Origin: Sipunculus nudus
Lineage: Eukaryota > Annelida > Sipuncula > Golfingiida > Sipunculidae
Reading direction: 5' to 3'
Assembly: GCA_026874595.1 (NCBI GenBank)
Contig: CM049318.1
Location: 27,616,956-27,680,955 of the forward strand
DNA length: 64,000 nucleotides
The notes under the pieces were generated by a model, which worked only from the letters and a program-made list of their open reading frames with translations, ran no database searches and was not told the DNA's origin. The position numbers were made by a program, and so were the translations under genes. How positions within the stretch are numbered: the stretch's first letter is position 1; each line of letters opens with the position of its first letter. This document shows, piece after piece, positions 29,101 through 44,100 of the stretch.

Positions 29101-32100
29101 GAACTCCTCTTGATTTGTGCAAGGCCACATCTCAGAAATGTCAGCGATGATGCCAAGTGTGTCCTAATGGGGGTATCAGGTATACATCTTAGTACAGCAA
29201 TATTTGGAGTGAACATGCACTTTTTTTCAAACAAGACGGAACATTAAGTTGGGTGGTGGTACCAGCTCTCATGAGCATTTTTTGTTAATGCATCTGAACT
29301 TATTCTGTGTCGTCTATTCAGACTGTGTGTTTCACACTGATATGTAAATTAAACAGGCGAAGGTATCAGTGCTCATGAGCACCTGCATCTTGACTTACTT
29401 TGTGTAGCTGGAATCTCCCACTCAGCAGGGGCACTGACCCAGGTGGACAAAGACAGACTTGAGATCCATTTGAAGTTGGGGTCCTTCCAGGCCATCAGCT
29501 GGTGAGTCCCGACTTCCTCACCGGTACCGACATGGATTTCATCATTGACACTCCAGTCAATCCAGAAAGGAAGAAGACGTCCACACCGCACGATGCGTGG
29601 GGTGGGTGTATGAGCACGGGCAGGACCTTGTTTGCCCTCACGGATCTGTGACCTGTCGTAAAAATTGTAAGATAAATGTGGCGGCTCCCCTGATTTTAAG
29701 GTTCCTTGGTCAGATTAAGAGCATCTACAAACAAGTAACATGACATCTGGTCCTTTCGAAATAATTTATTTCAAATATCATATAAAATCTTTGTATAAAT
29801 AATTCTTCAATTATGGATAACAACATTTCCTTCAATGATTCAGTGATATTTAAAGTTTAAGAAAAATAGAGAAAAATGAGCACACAACTACCTGGATGAA
29901 AGTGTTCCAAACAGGAATATGCATGGTATAAATGCTTCTGTCTTAATTAAGTGACATAGTGGAGAAGACTTTATTTATATATCACTCCATTAAATATATA
30001 TTTTTCATTAATATTTTTATGTAGCATCCCTTACCATGTGTTTCTGGCTCCTCCAAGCACAATTTCATAGGACTGCTCACCAATACTGCCCCTGGCACTG
30101 GACAACAAAATATGGGCGTCATTACATGTTTTAACCTTGAAGATAAAGGTCTTGGTTTGGGGCACCATCCATGTGTAGTTGTAGCGGTACTGTCTGTCCG
30201 TATACAGCGTAAACGCATCACCTGAAATGATAAAATTGCATTTCCTAACTCTGATATGTCCTTTCTTTTAAGGGTTGTGGAAATTCAGGGTGCGATTATA
30301 AAAAACATGAAGCCATAAAATAGGCATATATGGTAAATTAATTAATGAAAGAGTAAGTGATCCAGGTTTAAAAGGGTAACTTGCTTGGAAAAGAAAATGT
30401 GGAGAAAGTAAATTTGTGACATCTCCATTAATCTCATCTGATTTGCAAAATTAGACTGAATAAAATATAATAGATGTGCTGCACATACGAGACAGGTGTA
30501 AATATATGTAAGCAAACATGCAAGACACATGGACAGTCCACATGCATTTATATGCAGATGGGGCATTTTGAACATGTTGAAATATGTGTTGAGAGCTTTG
30601 AAAACAACACATTGTAAAGTGTCCCATTTTTGTTCTGACTAAATTGTATCACAGATTAAAATACTAAATAGAATAATAAAGCTCGAACATTTTTTACTGA
30701 AATAAATGGGAAAATGCTGCTAAACAAGAAAGAAAGAGAAGTGATTAGCTTCACTCTTGCTTAATCTATTTAAGAGTGATATTTTGCAGGTGGTTAAAAA
30801 GTTGTATACAACTGACTTCAAAGTAAACCCACCTTCATTGGCAAACATCATCCATTCCCCAGAACTAGAGAACCCAGTTGACACACCAAAGCCCTTGACA
30901 GCATACGGTTCATCGTCATACCAACTCATGATGGAATTCATGCCAACAACAGCGCCACGACCAAGCTCTATGGTGGCATTATGCCAGCGGGTCCAGAAAG
31001 ACCGGTACTCGTTGCATGACAGGACATTAGGGGTGTCTGCAGTTGACAAGTGTCCGCCCTGAACCCACAAATAAAAAGTTGTTTAATATCGTTTGTACAT
31101 GATAAACTGACTGAAGTAAAAATAAGTTTCAGGTTCCTGTACAATTCAACCATTATAATCTGTTGCGTCAAACCAATCATGTAATAACTTGATTGAATTT
31201 ACTATACAAAAAAATAGTACCTGTGTTTAGACTGCAGATGGCGCTGTCTACTGAATGTAAACCAATATGGTATTTATCACAGACTGTTCTATTGCCAGTA
31301 GGCAGCTTTTTAAAAAAATGAGGATAACAATATGATTAAAATGATATATTGATCTTTGAGGATTTAGGATTATAATAACAATTTAACTAGATATTAGTAT
31401 CGCCAGACAATTAATCCCCCCCCCCTTTAAGAATAGGCCCCCAATCTTCAGCAACAATTAATATCAGACCACACTCATAGAAAAGGTCATTCTCATAGAA
31501 AAGGTCATGATCCAAATTTCAATATACATCATCCCCTAACCCATGTCTATGTATATGCAAGAAATCTGTCCATTAGTTTTTGACTTATAATGCTCACAGT
31601 ACTGTTAAGTGGCAATGATGGGGTATTAAACGGCACGAAAACAAGTAAAAGAATAACAGGTGGCACCACCTGTTTCCCGTACATGACAACACTATCCAAG
31701 ATCTTCGTTCAAGTTGATTTTGGGACCAATCAATGCATCCCTTATTGAGAAATTAATGATTTTGTGTGATTTTCACCATATATGGCAATATTCAAGGTCA
31801 AGGCCACTCATTGGAAAGGTCATGACCCCTATTCAAATAAACATTATCCTATAACCCATATCCATGTATATGCATAATATGAAAGAAATTTGTCCATTTG
31901 TTTTTGACTAATAATGCTCACAGTACTGATAAATGGCAATGATGGGGTATTAAACGGCACAAAACAAGTAAAAGAATAACAGGTGGCGCCACCTGTTTCC
32001 GGTACATGACAATACTTTCCAAGATCTTCGAACATGTTGATTTTTGGACCAATGCATGCATCCCTTATTGAGATATTAATGATTTTGTGTAATTTTCACC

Positions 32101-35100
32101 ATATATAGCAATATTCAAGGTCAAGGCCACTCTAATAGGAAAGGTCATGACCCCAATTTATAAATACATTATCCCATAACCCATGTCTATGTATATGCAT
32201 AATATGAAAGAAATCTGTCCATTAGTTTTTGACTTATAATGCTCACAGGTTATAAATGTACTGTTAGTGGCAATGATGGGGTATTAAACGGCACGAAAAC
32301 AAGGAAAAGAATAACAGGTGGCGCCACCTGTTTCTGGTACATTACATTACTATCCAAGATCTTGGGTCAAGTTGATTTTTGGACCAATCAATGCATCCCT
32401 TATTGAGAAATTAATGATTTTGTGTGATTTTCACCATATATGGCAATATTCAAGGTCAAGGCCACTCATTGGAAAGGTCATGACCCCTATTCAAATAAAC
32501 ATTATCCTATAACCCATATCCATGAATATGCATAATATGAAAGAAATTTGTCCATTAGTTTTTGACTTATAATGCTCACAGTACTGATAAATGGCAATGA
32601 TGGGGTATTAAACGGCACAAAACAAGTAAAAGAATAACAGGTGGCGCCACCTGTTTCCGGTACATGACAATACTTTCCAAGATCTTCGAACATGTTGATT
32701 TTTGGACCAATGCATGCATCCCTTATTGAGATATTAATGATTTTGTGTAATTTTCACCATATATGGCAATATTCAAGGTCAAGGCCACTCTAATAGGAAA
32801 GGTCATGACCCCAATTTATATATACATCATCCCATAACCCATGTCTATGTATATGCATAATATGAAAGAAATCTGTCCATTAATTTTTGACTTATAATGC
32901 TAACAGGTTATAAATGTACTGTTAAGTGGCAATGATGGGGTATTAAACGGCACGAAAACAAGTAAAAGAATAACAGGTGGCGCCACCTGTTTCCGGTACA
33001 TGACATTACTATCCAAGATCTTCGGTCAAGTTGATTTTTGGACCAATGCATGCATCCCTTATTGAGATATTAATGATTTTGTGTGATTTTCACCATATAT
33101 GGCAATATTCAAGGTCAAGGCCACTCTCATAGGAAAGGTCATGACCCCAATTTTAATAAACATCATCCCATAACCCATATCTATGTATTTGCATAATATG
33201 AAAGAAATCTGTCCATTAGTTTTTGACTTATAATGCTCACAGTACTGTCAAGTAGCAATTTTGGGGATATTAAACGGCATGAAAACAAGTAAAGAATAAT
33301 AGGTGGCGCCACCAGTTTCTGGAACATGACAACCCTATCCATGATCTTCGATCAACTTGATTTTGGGATCAATCCATGCAAGTTTTCTTGAGATATTTAA
33401 GAATTTGTGTGATTTTCCCCAAAATTGAACCTATTCAAGGTCAAGGTCACTCTCCTAGTTGAGGTCATGACCTCATTTTAAATAGGCGTTGTCCTCTCAT
33501 CCATATCTATACATATACCAAGTTTGGTAAAGATCTGTGAAATATTTTTTGAGTTATTGTGTCCAAAAGAAATCTCTGCGGTGGCGGCGGCGCGACCGTG
33601 CCTAAACCATAGTATCTCCAGACTGTCTGGCGATACAATTATTGTGCTTGATTTACTAAGGGATAGATGTATGGCCTGTTGGAGGCACTGTCATTGAGTA
33701 ATAATGAAGGTTACCATGTGATAAGAATATAATGCTACATTACTAAGGGATAGATCTATGGCCTGTTGGAGGCACTGTCATTGAGTAATAATGAAGGTTA
33801 CCATGTGATAAGAATATAATGCTACATTACTAAGGGATAGATCTATGGCCTGTTGGAGGCACTGTCATTGAGTAATAATGAAGGTGACCATGTGATAAGA
33901 ATATAATGCTACATTACTAAGGGATAGATCTATGGCCTGTTGGAGGCACTGTCATTGAGTAATAATGAAGGTTACCATGTGATAAGAATATAATGCTACA
34001 TTACTAAGGGATAGATCTATGGCCTGTTGGAGGCACTGTCATTGAGTAATAATGAAGGTTACCATGTGATAAGAATATAATGCTACATTACTAAGGGATA
34101 GATCTATGGCCTGTTGGAGGCACTGTCATTGAGTAATAATGAAGGTTACCATGTGATAAGAATATAATGCTACATTACAGAGCATACCAGATGTCAGGTT
34201 TTACATGTGTGGGGTCAGGAATAATCTTAAAGCCCAACCTGTCATTCAGACATCAGAGGGAATCTCTGAGGTTCTATCATAATTTATGATTTTGCCTTTG
34301 ATTGTATGTGTGAACTGGTAATGTATATTGTGGCACAGTGGATCTGGCAGATGGTGGAGTGATATTATTTTACCCTGAAACTTGGGGGTTCACCCAGACC
34401 TTATGCGTGAAAATTGCTCCTGTAACAATTTTCTAGCGTTTCTGCACATACACTGATGAACAAACAGAAACACCCCATTAAAAATCATACGACTGATTTT
34501 TCACGCATATAGGTGCAAATTGAAACACAGCTATAGCCACTAATGCCACAAGGTTACATTCTCCTCCACTTGCCTGTTTCTGCTTCCTGATGACAGACCT
34601 TTGATTTCTCCATCCTCCAATCACAATCTCATAAGCAGAGACGTCAGCGTTACCTGGTATGGAGGCTAGCGAGATGTGAGCATCGTTACAGGCCTTGATT
34701 TTGACTACCTGACTTGTCTGTCCGTACACCGTGTACCAGAGTCGTTTGTACTCGTACTGGTTTGTGGTGGTCACATACATAGCCTTGACTGAAAAAGAAG
34801 AAGATTTTATTAAGCATTATTGATGAGGTTGTTACAACGTGAGTTTAAAATCTGTTTGTGCATACAAGATTAAATTTGGAATGTGAGAAATACATCAACA
34901 TGTAGAAAGACATTCCTGATGACCAATAGGTGCACAAATAGTCTCATTGAGTTTAAAATTAATGTCATATGAATGTTAGATCAACAAGAGCTATTGTATA
35001 CAGGATTCACCGGTATCCTTTTGGACCTTTTCAGTGTGAACTACGACTAGCACCATACTGTGTTTGGCTTCATATATATTCACGAGGCTAAAATTTCGCA

Positions 35101-38100
35101 ATTCCTTTATTTCGAACTTTTTGCAAGGGTTTCATTTTCGCAATTGTACCAGAAAAATAAAATAAAGTCTAAGTACAACAGTATTTGTTTTTACTATATT
35201 AATGAATAAAACCTCATTTATTTCTGTTACAGTAGTTATATTATTTGAAAATAAATGTGTTTGCATGGACTGGTTAAAATATCATGTACAGGTTACATTG
35301 CTGATGAAACATCATCCCCTCTTTATCACTGAAGTGTATGATGCATCTTATTCCTGATGGTTTCATATTCGCATTGTTTTATCATTCGGGAATATCGTGA
35401 AATAAAAACCCTTGCCAACAAAAAGGCAACCACAGTATTTCCTGTGAATTTTCTTAATCAACACCTAGATAATATGATGAAATCACCAACAATTTAACAA
35501 GTCCTACAGGCCTAATGCGAACCTGTGCATTTGGATATACACCAGCTATGATGCTTCAATGCTGGACTATAACTTTTCATGTATATGAACAATGCAAGTA
35601 CTAAACATTTTGAATAAGAAATTATTACACAAACATCACTACTAAAATTCTGGCATGGGTGCACACTACACAAAAATGATTGTAGCTGGCACCACCAGTC
35701 TTGTATACAACGAAGCTATAAGCGATATATACATATGCCCAATTTCAGACTGATATATAAAACCCCTCACGAGAAATAAGCAGGGACACACACTGTACAA
35801 AAATCGTTGTAGGTGGCACCACAAGTCTCGTATACGACAAAGCAATTCGATATGTATGAATATGCCAAGTTCCTTACCCCAGTCCTGCAGAATTTCCCAT
35901 TCTCCTGTCGCTCCCCAGCCAGTAGAGAATGACACACCATTGACAGGATGAGGGTTACCTGCGTTATGTTGCAGTACTTGGCGACGACCAAGCTGTCCCA
36001 CACCAAACCTTATGTTACCGGAGTCCCATCGTATCCAGAACCTACGCAGTTCTTTGCAATCGATCAAACCATAAATACGCTCCTCCTTCAAGTTGGGTCC
36101 CTGTGGTCAGAAAGGGTCACATTAATATACATAAGGTTTAATAGACATGAACATCAATTTTTTCATATACATGTTTTGCCATTTGTTTGTCCCATGGCAG
36201 AAAATAATCCAAAAAGTTAATGAGTCACTTTTTTAGATTTATTTTGTGGGTGTAATAATTTCCATTTTTTAATGCTTGCTTAACTATGTACTATGTTCAT
36301 TTGCAAGTTCCATTCCTGATTTCGCACTATATATTTGATTATTCTGGTGTCAACCAGGCTCGGTATACCACTCCTGCAGGCCCATATTCTGGACCAGCTC
36401 AGGGGTAGAGCACAGGAAAGCCATGGTGGTGCACATGAGATTTTTCAGTTGGCCCCTGTCCAGGGTGAGCTCTCTGCAGGCTTAATGGGGAGACTGTGCC
36501 TCAGAGTTGTGTTTCACTCACAAACGAATGTGCCTTTCAGGGGTTCCTCCATGCTATGACCCAGCAATATGGATGACACACACTCAGGATTAACAAGTCA
36601 TGTTCTATTTCCATGTATGTGATTGCAGCTCAGAAAACACATATCAGTAAAAATGCTCTGCTATCTCTGCTGGTGACCCAGGTCTGATCAAGGCATGGCT
36701 ATAGGACAGGCTTGTAGTGGCCCTTCCGAGGCCGGTGGCTATTTCCAGTTTCTCTATTTTCCTCAACCTATAGACACTTTCTAAGTTTACCACCTGAGCC
36801 ATGGAGTGTGCCTAGTATAAGTTATGTAACTATTTGTACAATCCATCTAAAATAAAATTTAAATGGTCAGTTTTTTATATCCAGCAGTTCTGGATTTCAG
36901 CATTTGCTTTGTGACAATTGCAAGGGAATTCTGTGCTTGTGTTTGCCCCATAGCAGCATTCAATACTCTTGTACAGAGAAGGAAAGGCTGGATGGCAAAT
37001 GCATGGAATTGATGAGTAAATGGCAAAGCAGCCTTAGGAGTAACTAAGTCTGTTGTATTGGTAAATATGTATAATTTTTTTTTCATGAAAATCCAAAGGA
37101 GTCCGCAAGAAGCCTTCAAAGTGTGGTGACCTCCGACCTCATTAAATATGCATGGACTTTACTGGAAATCAAACTTAGGCAAGATATTCTATTGATTAAC
37201 ATTTCTGACGAGTTTTATGAAATCCTGGTGCCTATTCACCTACCTTTAGAAAGAAGAATTTATGTGATTTCTGGCTTTCCCTGTGTATATATTAATGATG
37301 CAAGGGTTATGAAAATTTCTTATAAGACCTTCGTGAAGGACGTATGTACTTGTTTATCAACAACTTGTTTGTAAACAGAGCAATGTTGACAAACAGGAAA
37401 AACATGTAACCTAAGGTGGCAGGTTTCATATATCCTTTGGTAGAAAGTTCACTTGTTGCAAAACGCCATTTGCAAAGCTCTGGTTTATCTGACTTGCCGC
37501 CAGATGCCTTTGTTTAATTTGTTTTATTTTTGCGGGCCCTAACATATATTAAACACGTTGATATTAACAAAGTAAGCAGCCTGTGTGCCGTGATATCCAC
37601 GTTTTCTGGCCTATTTTTTTTATAAAAGCTCTAAGGGGTTACCTTTAGTTTATAAAGGTCAGATAGGTGATTAGGCCCCTTTCATAAGTTATTGTGGCCA
37701 CACCACAAAGTAGCCTAGTGACCCCTGACCTAAATAAATATGAGTGGATGATGCCCATAATCGAACAAAGCTAGATCATTTGTTGGATAGTAGTTATGGA
37801 GAGTTTCGTGAAAATCTATCAAGCGGCAGTAAGTTATCAGGGCAACAATAAAACTTAACAGATGGACAGACGGGTGGACGGAAGGACAGAAGGACGGTAT
37901 ACCTTAGTACTCCCATCATATGACGGGAGTATAAAAAGTGTCTGATAGGCTTCAATTGGCTCAAAGTAGGGGTTTCACGGGATTACATCTCAGCTGAAGA
38001 CTGGTAAAATTTTCCATGGTTGGCTCATAACTAGGATGAGTTCTCTGCAGGCTAATGGGAAGGCTGTGCCCTATGACCTCGTTTCACTCAAAATAGAGTC

Positions 38101-41100
38101 TGTCTTTCAGGGATTCCTCAGTGGTAAGACCAAGCAAGGGGGACGATTACACACCCAGGGCCCCCAGGTGTAGTAGCCACTTGGCCAGGATATAAAAGAG
38201 AAGAACAGTGTGCTATTGCAATGTAATGTAGTCTGAAACAGGAATGGAATTCTGCAGATGTACATGCCTAGAAAAGATAGCATTAAAATAAAAAAAAATT
38301 ACCTCCACCAAAAATAAAAGAAAGAGCAACTGACACTCAACTAAAACTTGATGATCCTCCTTCCATTATTACTCACCAATATGTTCTCTCTTATCCACTG
38401 CCGGGAGTTACCTCCGCCACCAATCACAACGGAGTACGTGTTAACTGATGTGTTCATTGGTTCCTGGGCCAAAGCAAGATGAGCATCGTGACAGGCTGAG
38501 GCATCAAACACCACATTCTCTCTTGTTGGTACAAACCAGTTGTATGTGTAATTGTATTTCACAGGCGTATGGACATGGTACATGTTACCTGAAAGACACA
38601 AAAAACATTGTAAAATTAAGGTTCTTGTTTTATTCTTTATTACCTTAGGCCAGGTGTCACTGATGTTAGAATTAGTGATTATCATACAGACACATTTGTT
38701 TTGCAAATATTACCATTAAGACATTTTTTGCAAATATTACCATAAAGACACCTATATTACTTTATTAAAACGAATATATCATTATGATTTTCAAAATGAT
38801 AAATATCAATAATGAAAGTATTACCATACAGTCAATAGCCATATGTTAATGCTAACATTACGTAAAATATTCTTTGTGGTTGCTTTTTTTATACATTTGA
38901 ATATTTTGTTTGGACAAACACAAAAAAATTGCAATATGTTACTCAGACTTTTTTCACTGGTCGGACAATTGATGGCACCACTTCCAATTATCTTTAAAAT
39001 AAAACAATTATGAAGTGCTGCTTTATCTACCTGTGACCTGTCCAAATTCCCAGATCCCAGTGGCCCCCCAGCCTGTGGAGATTGAGATAGCATTTGTTCC
39101 TTTGGGTCTAGGATCTCTGTAGTACAGGAAACGATTCTGACCAGTTATAGAACCTCGTCCAACCTAACAAGTAAAAGTCAAACTGCATCAAACTATGACT
39201 AACAATTCTACACAAACTCTCAATACCAAACAAAGTAACATGAAATCGTAACTCTCAATACCAAACAAAGTAACATGAAATCGTAACTCTCAATACCAAA
39301 CAAAGTAACATGAAATCGTAACTCTCAATACCAAACAAAGTAACATGAAATCGTAACTCTCAATACCAAACAAAGTAACATGAAATCGTAACTCTCAATA
39401 CCAAACAAAGTAACATGAAATCGTAACTCTCATTACCAAACAAAGTAACATGAAATCGTAACTCTCAATACCAAACAAAGAAACATGAAATCGTAACTCT
39501 CAATACCAAACAAAGTAACATGAAATCGTTACTCTCAATACCAAACAAAGTAACATCAAAGGATGTATTCCAATCCTATAATGAAACAAGGGATTCATGG
39601 GTCAAGTCTCTCAGCTGAATTTTTTAAAATTTTAGCAAATGCAAAATACACTAATTTCATTTGGGTTTCATATATATTAGCATTTGAAAAGCTAAGAGGA
39701 AATGGCCCAGCTAAAATAAAACCCTGAAAATTATTGAATAATGGACATGAACCAAAGTCTTTTAATAAATATTTTTATAAACTGAAATAAAATACTGTAA
39801 AAAATTCAAATGAGCATAAAGAAAAATTTAATAAGCATGTTAAAAAAAAGCCAATCAGGTATAGATTACGTTTGCACTGTGTAATAAATGAAACGTTTGG
39901 CCTGAAACTATTTAATGATGCAATAAGGAATTAATGGGCAAAAGTGTTATATGAAAGGATACATTTTATAAACAGAAAATGTCTGAATGTAATTAAGTTT
40001 TCAATGGTTAAATATATGGTCGTATGAGCAAAAAATTAATCCCTCAAAAGTTTGCCCAATATTCCTGATTAACTAAACAAGTTTAACAGTAACATTATTC
40101 ATATCAAGGCCCAGCCAACTTTAAGAGATATGAATGAAGTGGAACAAGGTATTTTGGAACAATGTATTTATATCCTATTAAATATAAAAACATGTAAATG
40201 AGGACTTTCATAAGATCCTAATATTTTATCACTTTTGAATATTAGGATTCAAATTCTTTAATTTCATTTTGTAAAACAATTATGAAAGTTGTTTAAGTCT
40301 CATAAAAAATGAATTTAACATTGAAATTACAAGATTGATCTTGTATATTAGACTTAGTGTATCGAAATGGTGGGGGGGGGGGGAGGAGTCGTTTTGGTTA
40401 ATGCTGGTTGCTGAAAAAATGTGAAAATGACAAAAATGAGCTGGCCAGGAGTGAAGTGATTACATTACAGCTAGGGGAGCGGAGGGCTAGCTCTACATAA
40501 CAGCCTGGGGAGTTGAGGGCTAGCTCTAGCACAGTGCATAACACTGATCATGGCTGGCTTGATGTAAACAATATTTGACATGGTGCTTGAAAACTTGAAT
40601 AAAATTTACAGTATTTGATCCATTGGTTTCAAATTGCAGATTATAAAAGATTAAATTATTAAAGAGAAAATATGCTATGGCCAAAATTTAAGCTTCTAAT
40701 TTTTCATTTTTGCTTATAACTTAAAAAATGTAAAAAAATGATCTAATTTATAGAACAAATTAAAACTAAGTTCAACATAGTCATACACTTGTGATAAGCT
40801 CTTTAGCTTAAAAAAATTCCTTCTTAAGTGTTATGGCACATAATTTTGTAGCATAATTTATTAAATCTCTATTAGTATTACCATTCAAATAATATTTTAA
40901 ATTAAATTCTCAACAGTAATTTTCAAAAAATTAATTCACAATTATATTCTGTAAAATGAAAACAGCACACAGCAGTAACTATATTTTCATCATAACAAGA
41001 GCGGTACCCGATACATCTGTATTAACTGAAAGAGAACCACAAATACTAACCTCGATGATACCTCCCCACCATGAAACCCAAAATGGTCGCAACTCATTAC

Positions 41101-44100
41101 AGTCTAGAATGCCAGGTGTTTGAGCATTATGTAAGTAGCGGCCCTGTACACCATTACGAATATCGGACTGTCTGTTCCTGTAGCCACCAATAACAATCTC
41201 GTATGTAGCTATGTTCACCAGACCCACAAAGGATGAGAGGGAGATGTGAGCGTCATTACACGCCTGGACACTGAACAGGAAGTAGCCCTCGTCTGCTGGT
41301 GTGTATATCACTTTGTTGTACTGGTACTCATTCGGAGTGAAGAAACGAATAAATTTTGCTGAAAGTGTAACATCAATGCAAAGTGACAAATCCAAACTCT
41401 GTTCAACTCATGACAATACAAATATAATTTAATTTTTTAGGATATTTTTAATTTTTAAAATAAAGTAAGTTAATCTTGCTGGCTCCTTTGAATTGTCATT
41501 TAGGTGAAATAACAATAGTAACATGGATTTTTTTTTCAAAATTCACTATACCTGATTACTTTTGTCTAATATCAGAAATGCAGTGAGAAAACTAGATGTG
41601 TCGGAACGACACGAATGCCCCCGCCTGGGGCAAATTAGAAACATTTGTAAAATTTTGAAAAATTTTTTAAGTTCAGGAGGTGTCGTATGCTCAAAAGTAG
41701 GTCAACAAGGGCAAAATGCAAACTCCATCTGTAATGGGTCATTATCAAGCAACACACCAAAAATCATGCCAGTATATGCAGGCATTGTGAAAAAAAGTCC
41801 ATACATGTGCATTTATCATAAAAATTTCTGTCTTTCATGAAATTTTTTATGTTTAGGAGCCGTAAAACAATCAAAAGTAGGTCAACCAGGACGAAACGCG
41901 AACTCGATCTGTAACTGTCATTATCTCCCCACACATAAAAAATCAGGGTGGTATCTGCAGGCATTGAGGAAAAAAAGTCAGTACATATGCATGTTATGAA
42001 AATTTCTATTTTTCATGAAACTTTCTATGTTCAGGAGCAGTCAAATGGTCAAAAGTAGGTCAACTAGGACAAAACAAGAACTCGATCTGTAACTGGTCAT
42101 TATCTGCCTACACACCGAAAATCAGGCCCGTATCTGCAGGCACTGCAAAAAAAAGTCCATACATGTGCACTTTTTTATGAAATTTTCTATGTTAGAGCAC
42201 CGTCAAATGGTCAAAAGTAGGTCAACTGGGACAAAGCGTGAACTTGATCTGTAACTGGTCATTATCTGCCTACACATCAAAAATCAGGCCAATATCTGCA
42301 GGTATTGCGAAGAAAAGTCTGTACAAGTGTATTTGTCATGAAAATTTATATTTAACATGAAATTTTCTATGTTCAGGAGCTGTAAAACAAACAAAAGTAG
42401 GTCAACTGGGACGAAACGCGAACTCGATCTGTAACTGGTCAATATCTGCCCACACACCAAAAATCAGGCCAATATCTGCAGGCATTGCGAAAAAAAGTCT
42501 GTACATGTGTATTTGTCATGAAATTTCATATTTTTCATGAAATTTTCTATGTTCAGGAGCCGTAAAACGGTCAAAAGTAGGTCAACCGGGACGAAACGCG
42601 AACTCGATCTGTAACTGGTCTATATCTGCCCACACACCAAAAATCAGGGCAATATCTGCAGGCATTGCGAAAAAAAAGTCCGTACATGTGTATCTGTCAT
42701 GAATATTTCTATTTTTCATGAAATTTTCTAAGTGTAGGAGCCGTAAAACAGTCAAAAGTAGGTCAACTGGGACAAAACGCGAACTTGATCTGTAACTGGT
42801 CATTATCTGCCTACACACCAAAAATCAGGCCAATATCTGCAGGCATTGCGAAAAAAAGTCCGTACATGTGTATTTGTCATGAAATTTCTATTTTTCATGA
42901 ATTTTTTTAAGCTTAGGAGCCGTAAAACGATCAAAAATAGGTCAACCTGGACGAAACCCAAACTCGATCTGTAACTGGTCAATATCTGTATACACACAAA
43001 AAATCAGGCCAATATCTGCAGGCATTGCGAAAAAAAGTCCGTACAACTGTTTGATTTTGGAATGACGGAAGGACGAAATGACGGACATGGGTAAAACTAT
43101 ATGCCCCAGCCACTTTGTGGCGGGGGCATAATAAGACAATCAGATATGAAATTCAGCTTAAAGTCTCTCCACCTTCCCATGCTAGCAATCAAGTTATAAC
43201 AGGAAATAAATAATAAAGTGTAGAACCCACAAATTTGGGTCAAGGTCAAAATATATACGAGGTGCATACTGGCCTTCTATTACTTGGACCAAATGCTATT
43301 TTTTTTAAATGAACAAAATTTGAGATGCACCACAAAGAAAGAAACATATTTGTTTTGCACTTTGGAGGGCCTAAAAAAATCTCCGTAAAATCTTGACCCT
43401 AATATTGATACCTAGAAATAAACTCAACCCCTGAACCATTAATAATCCTACCTGATGTTCGCTTGAACTCCCACTGCCCTGTTGAGCCTGGGCCGGTTGA
43501 TACAGAAAGACCACTAACTGCGGCACTTTGACCGGCAGGAACGTCAGGGTCTTTCCAACCCATGATCTGACGACCTCTGGCAGAGTCACGTTTCAGAACA
43601 ATATCTCCCTCCTTCCAAGTCAAAGAAAATTTCCGTTCCTCAAAACAATGTAAGATATCATCCGTCGATTCCTCAAGAACTGGTGGATTGTTGTTCCTGT
43701 TGCCTTTATAAATGCGGGATACCTCATTGTTTCTTGCTCCCAGAACAATATCATATGTAGGTTCAAGGTTAAAGCCTGGGTATAAGGTGATATGAGCATT
43801 ACTGCAGCCAGTGACTTTAAAGTCAAACGTATTCTCATCAAGAGCTGGAGACAGCCACATCGTGTGGTAAGACGAATCATCACTGGTCTGGAGAAGGTAT
43901 TCATCCCCTGTGCAACAAAACATCAGATGATTTGCCATTCTCAAGCAAAAACTATAACATATGGTCTACCAGCTGAATAGCATAATAAAATTTAATCTTT
44001 TAAAATTACATGTTGAGTTTACCTTATATTATCATATATAGTATGTTACTTTGTCATAAATTAAAATAGATTTGGTTAAATTGTCTTTCACCATATCATT

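Noticed and set aside
31844-32693. Two almost identical 63-codon minus frames
   Set aside because: They are copies of the internal unit of the 31397-33636 element and show no protein family features.
39216-39556. Direct repeats that could suggest a CRISPR array
   Set aside because: The units are contiguous with no unique spacers, and the context is a eukaryotic intron. It is a minisatellite.
43399-43904. Overlapping minus frames in other registers over D9
   Set aside because: Only the frame 43452-43907 carries the domain motifs and matches the phase of both neighbouring exons.
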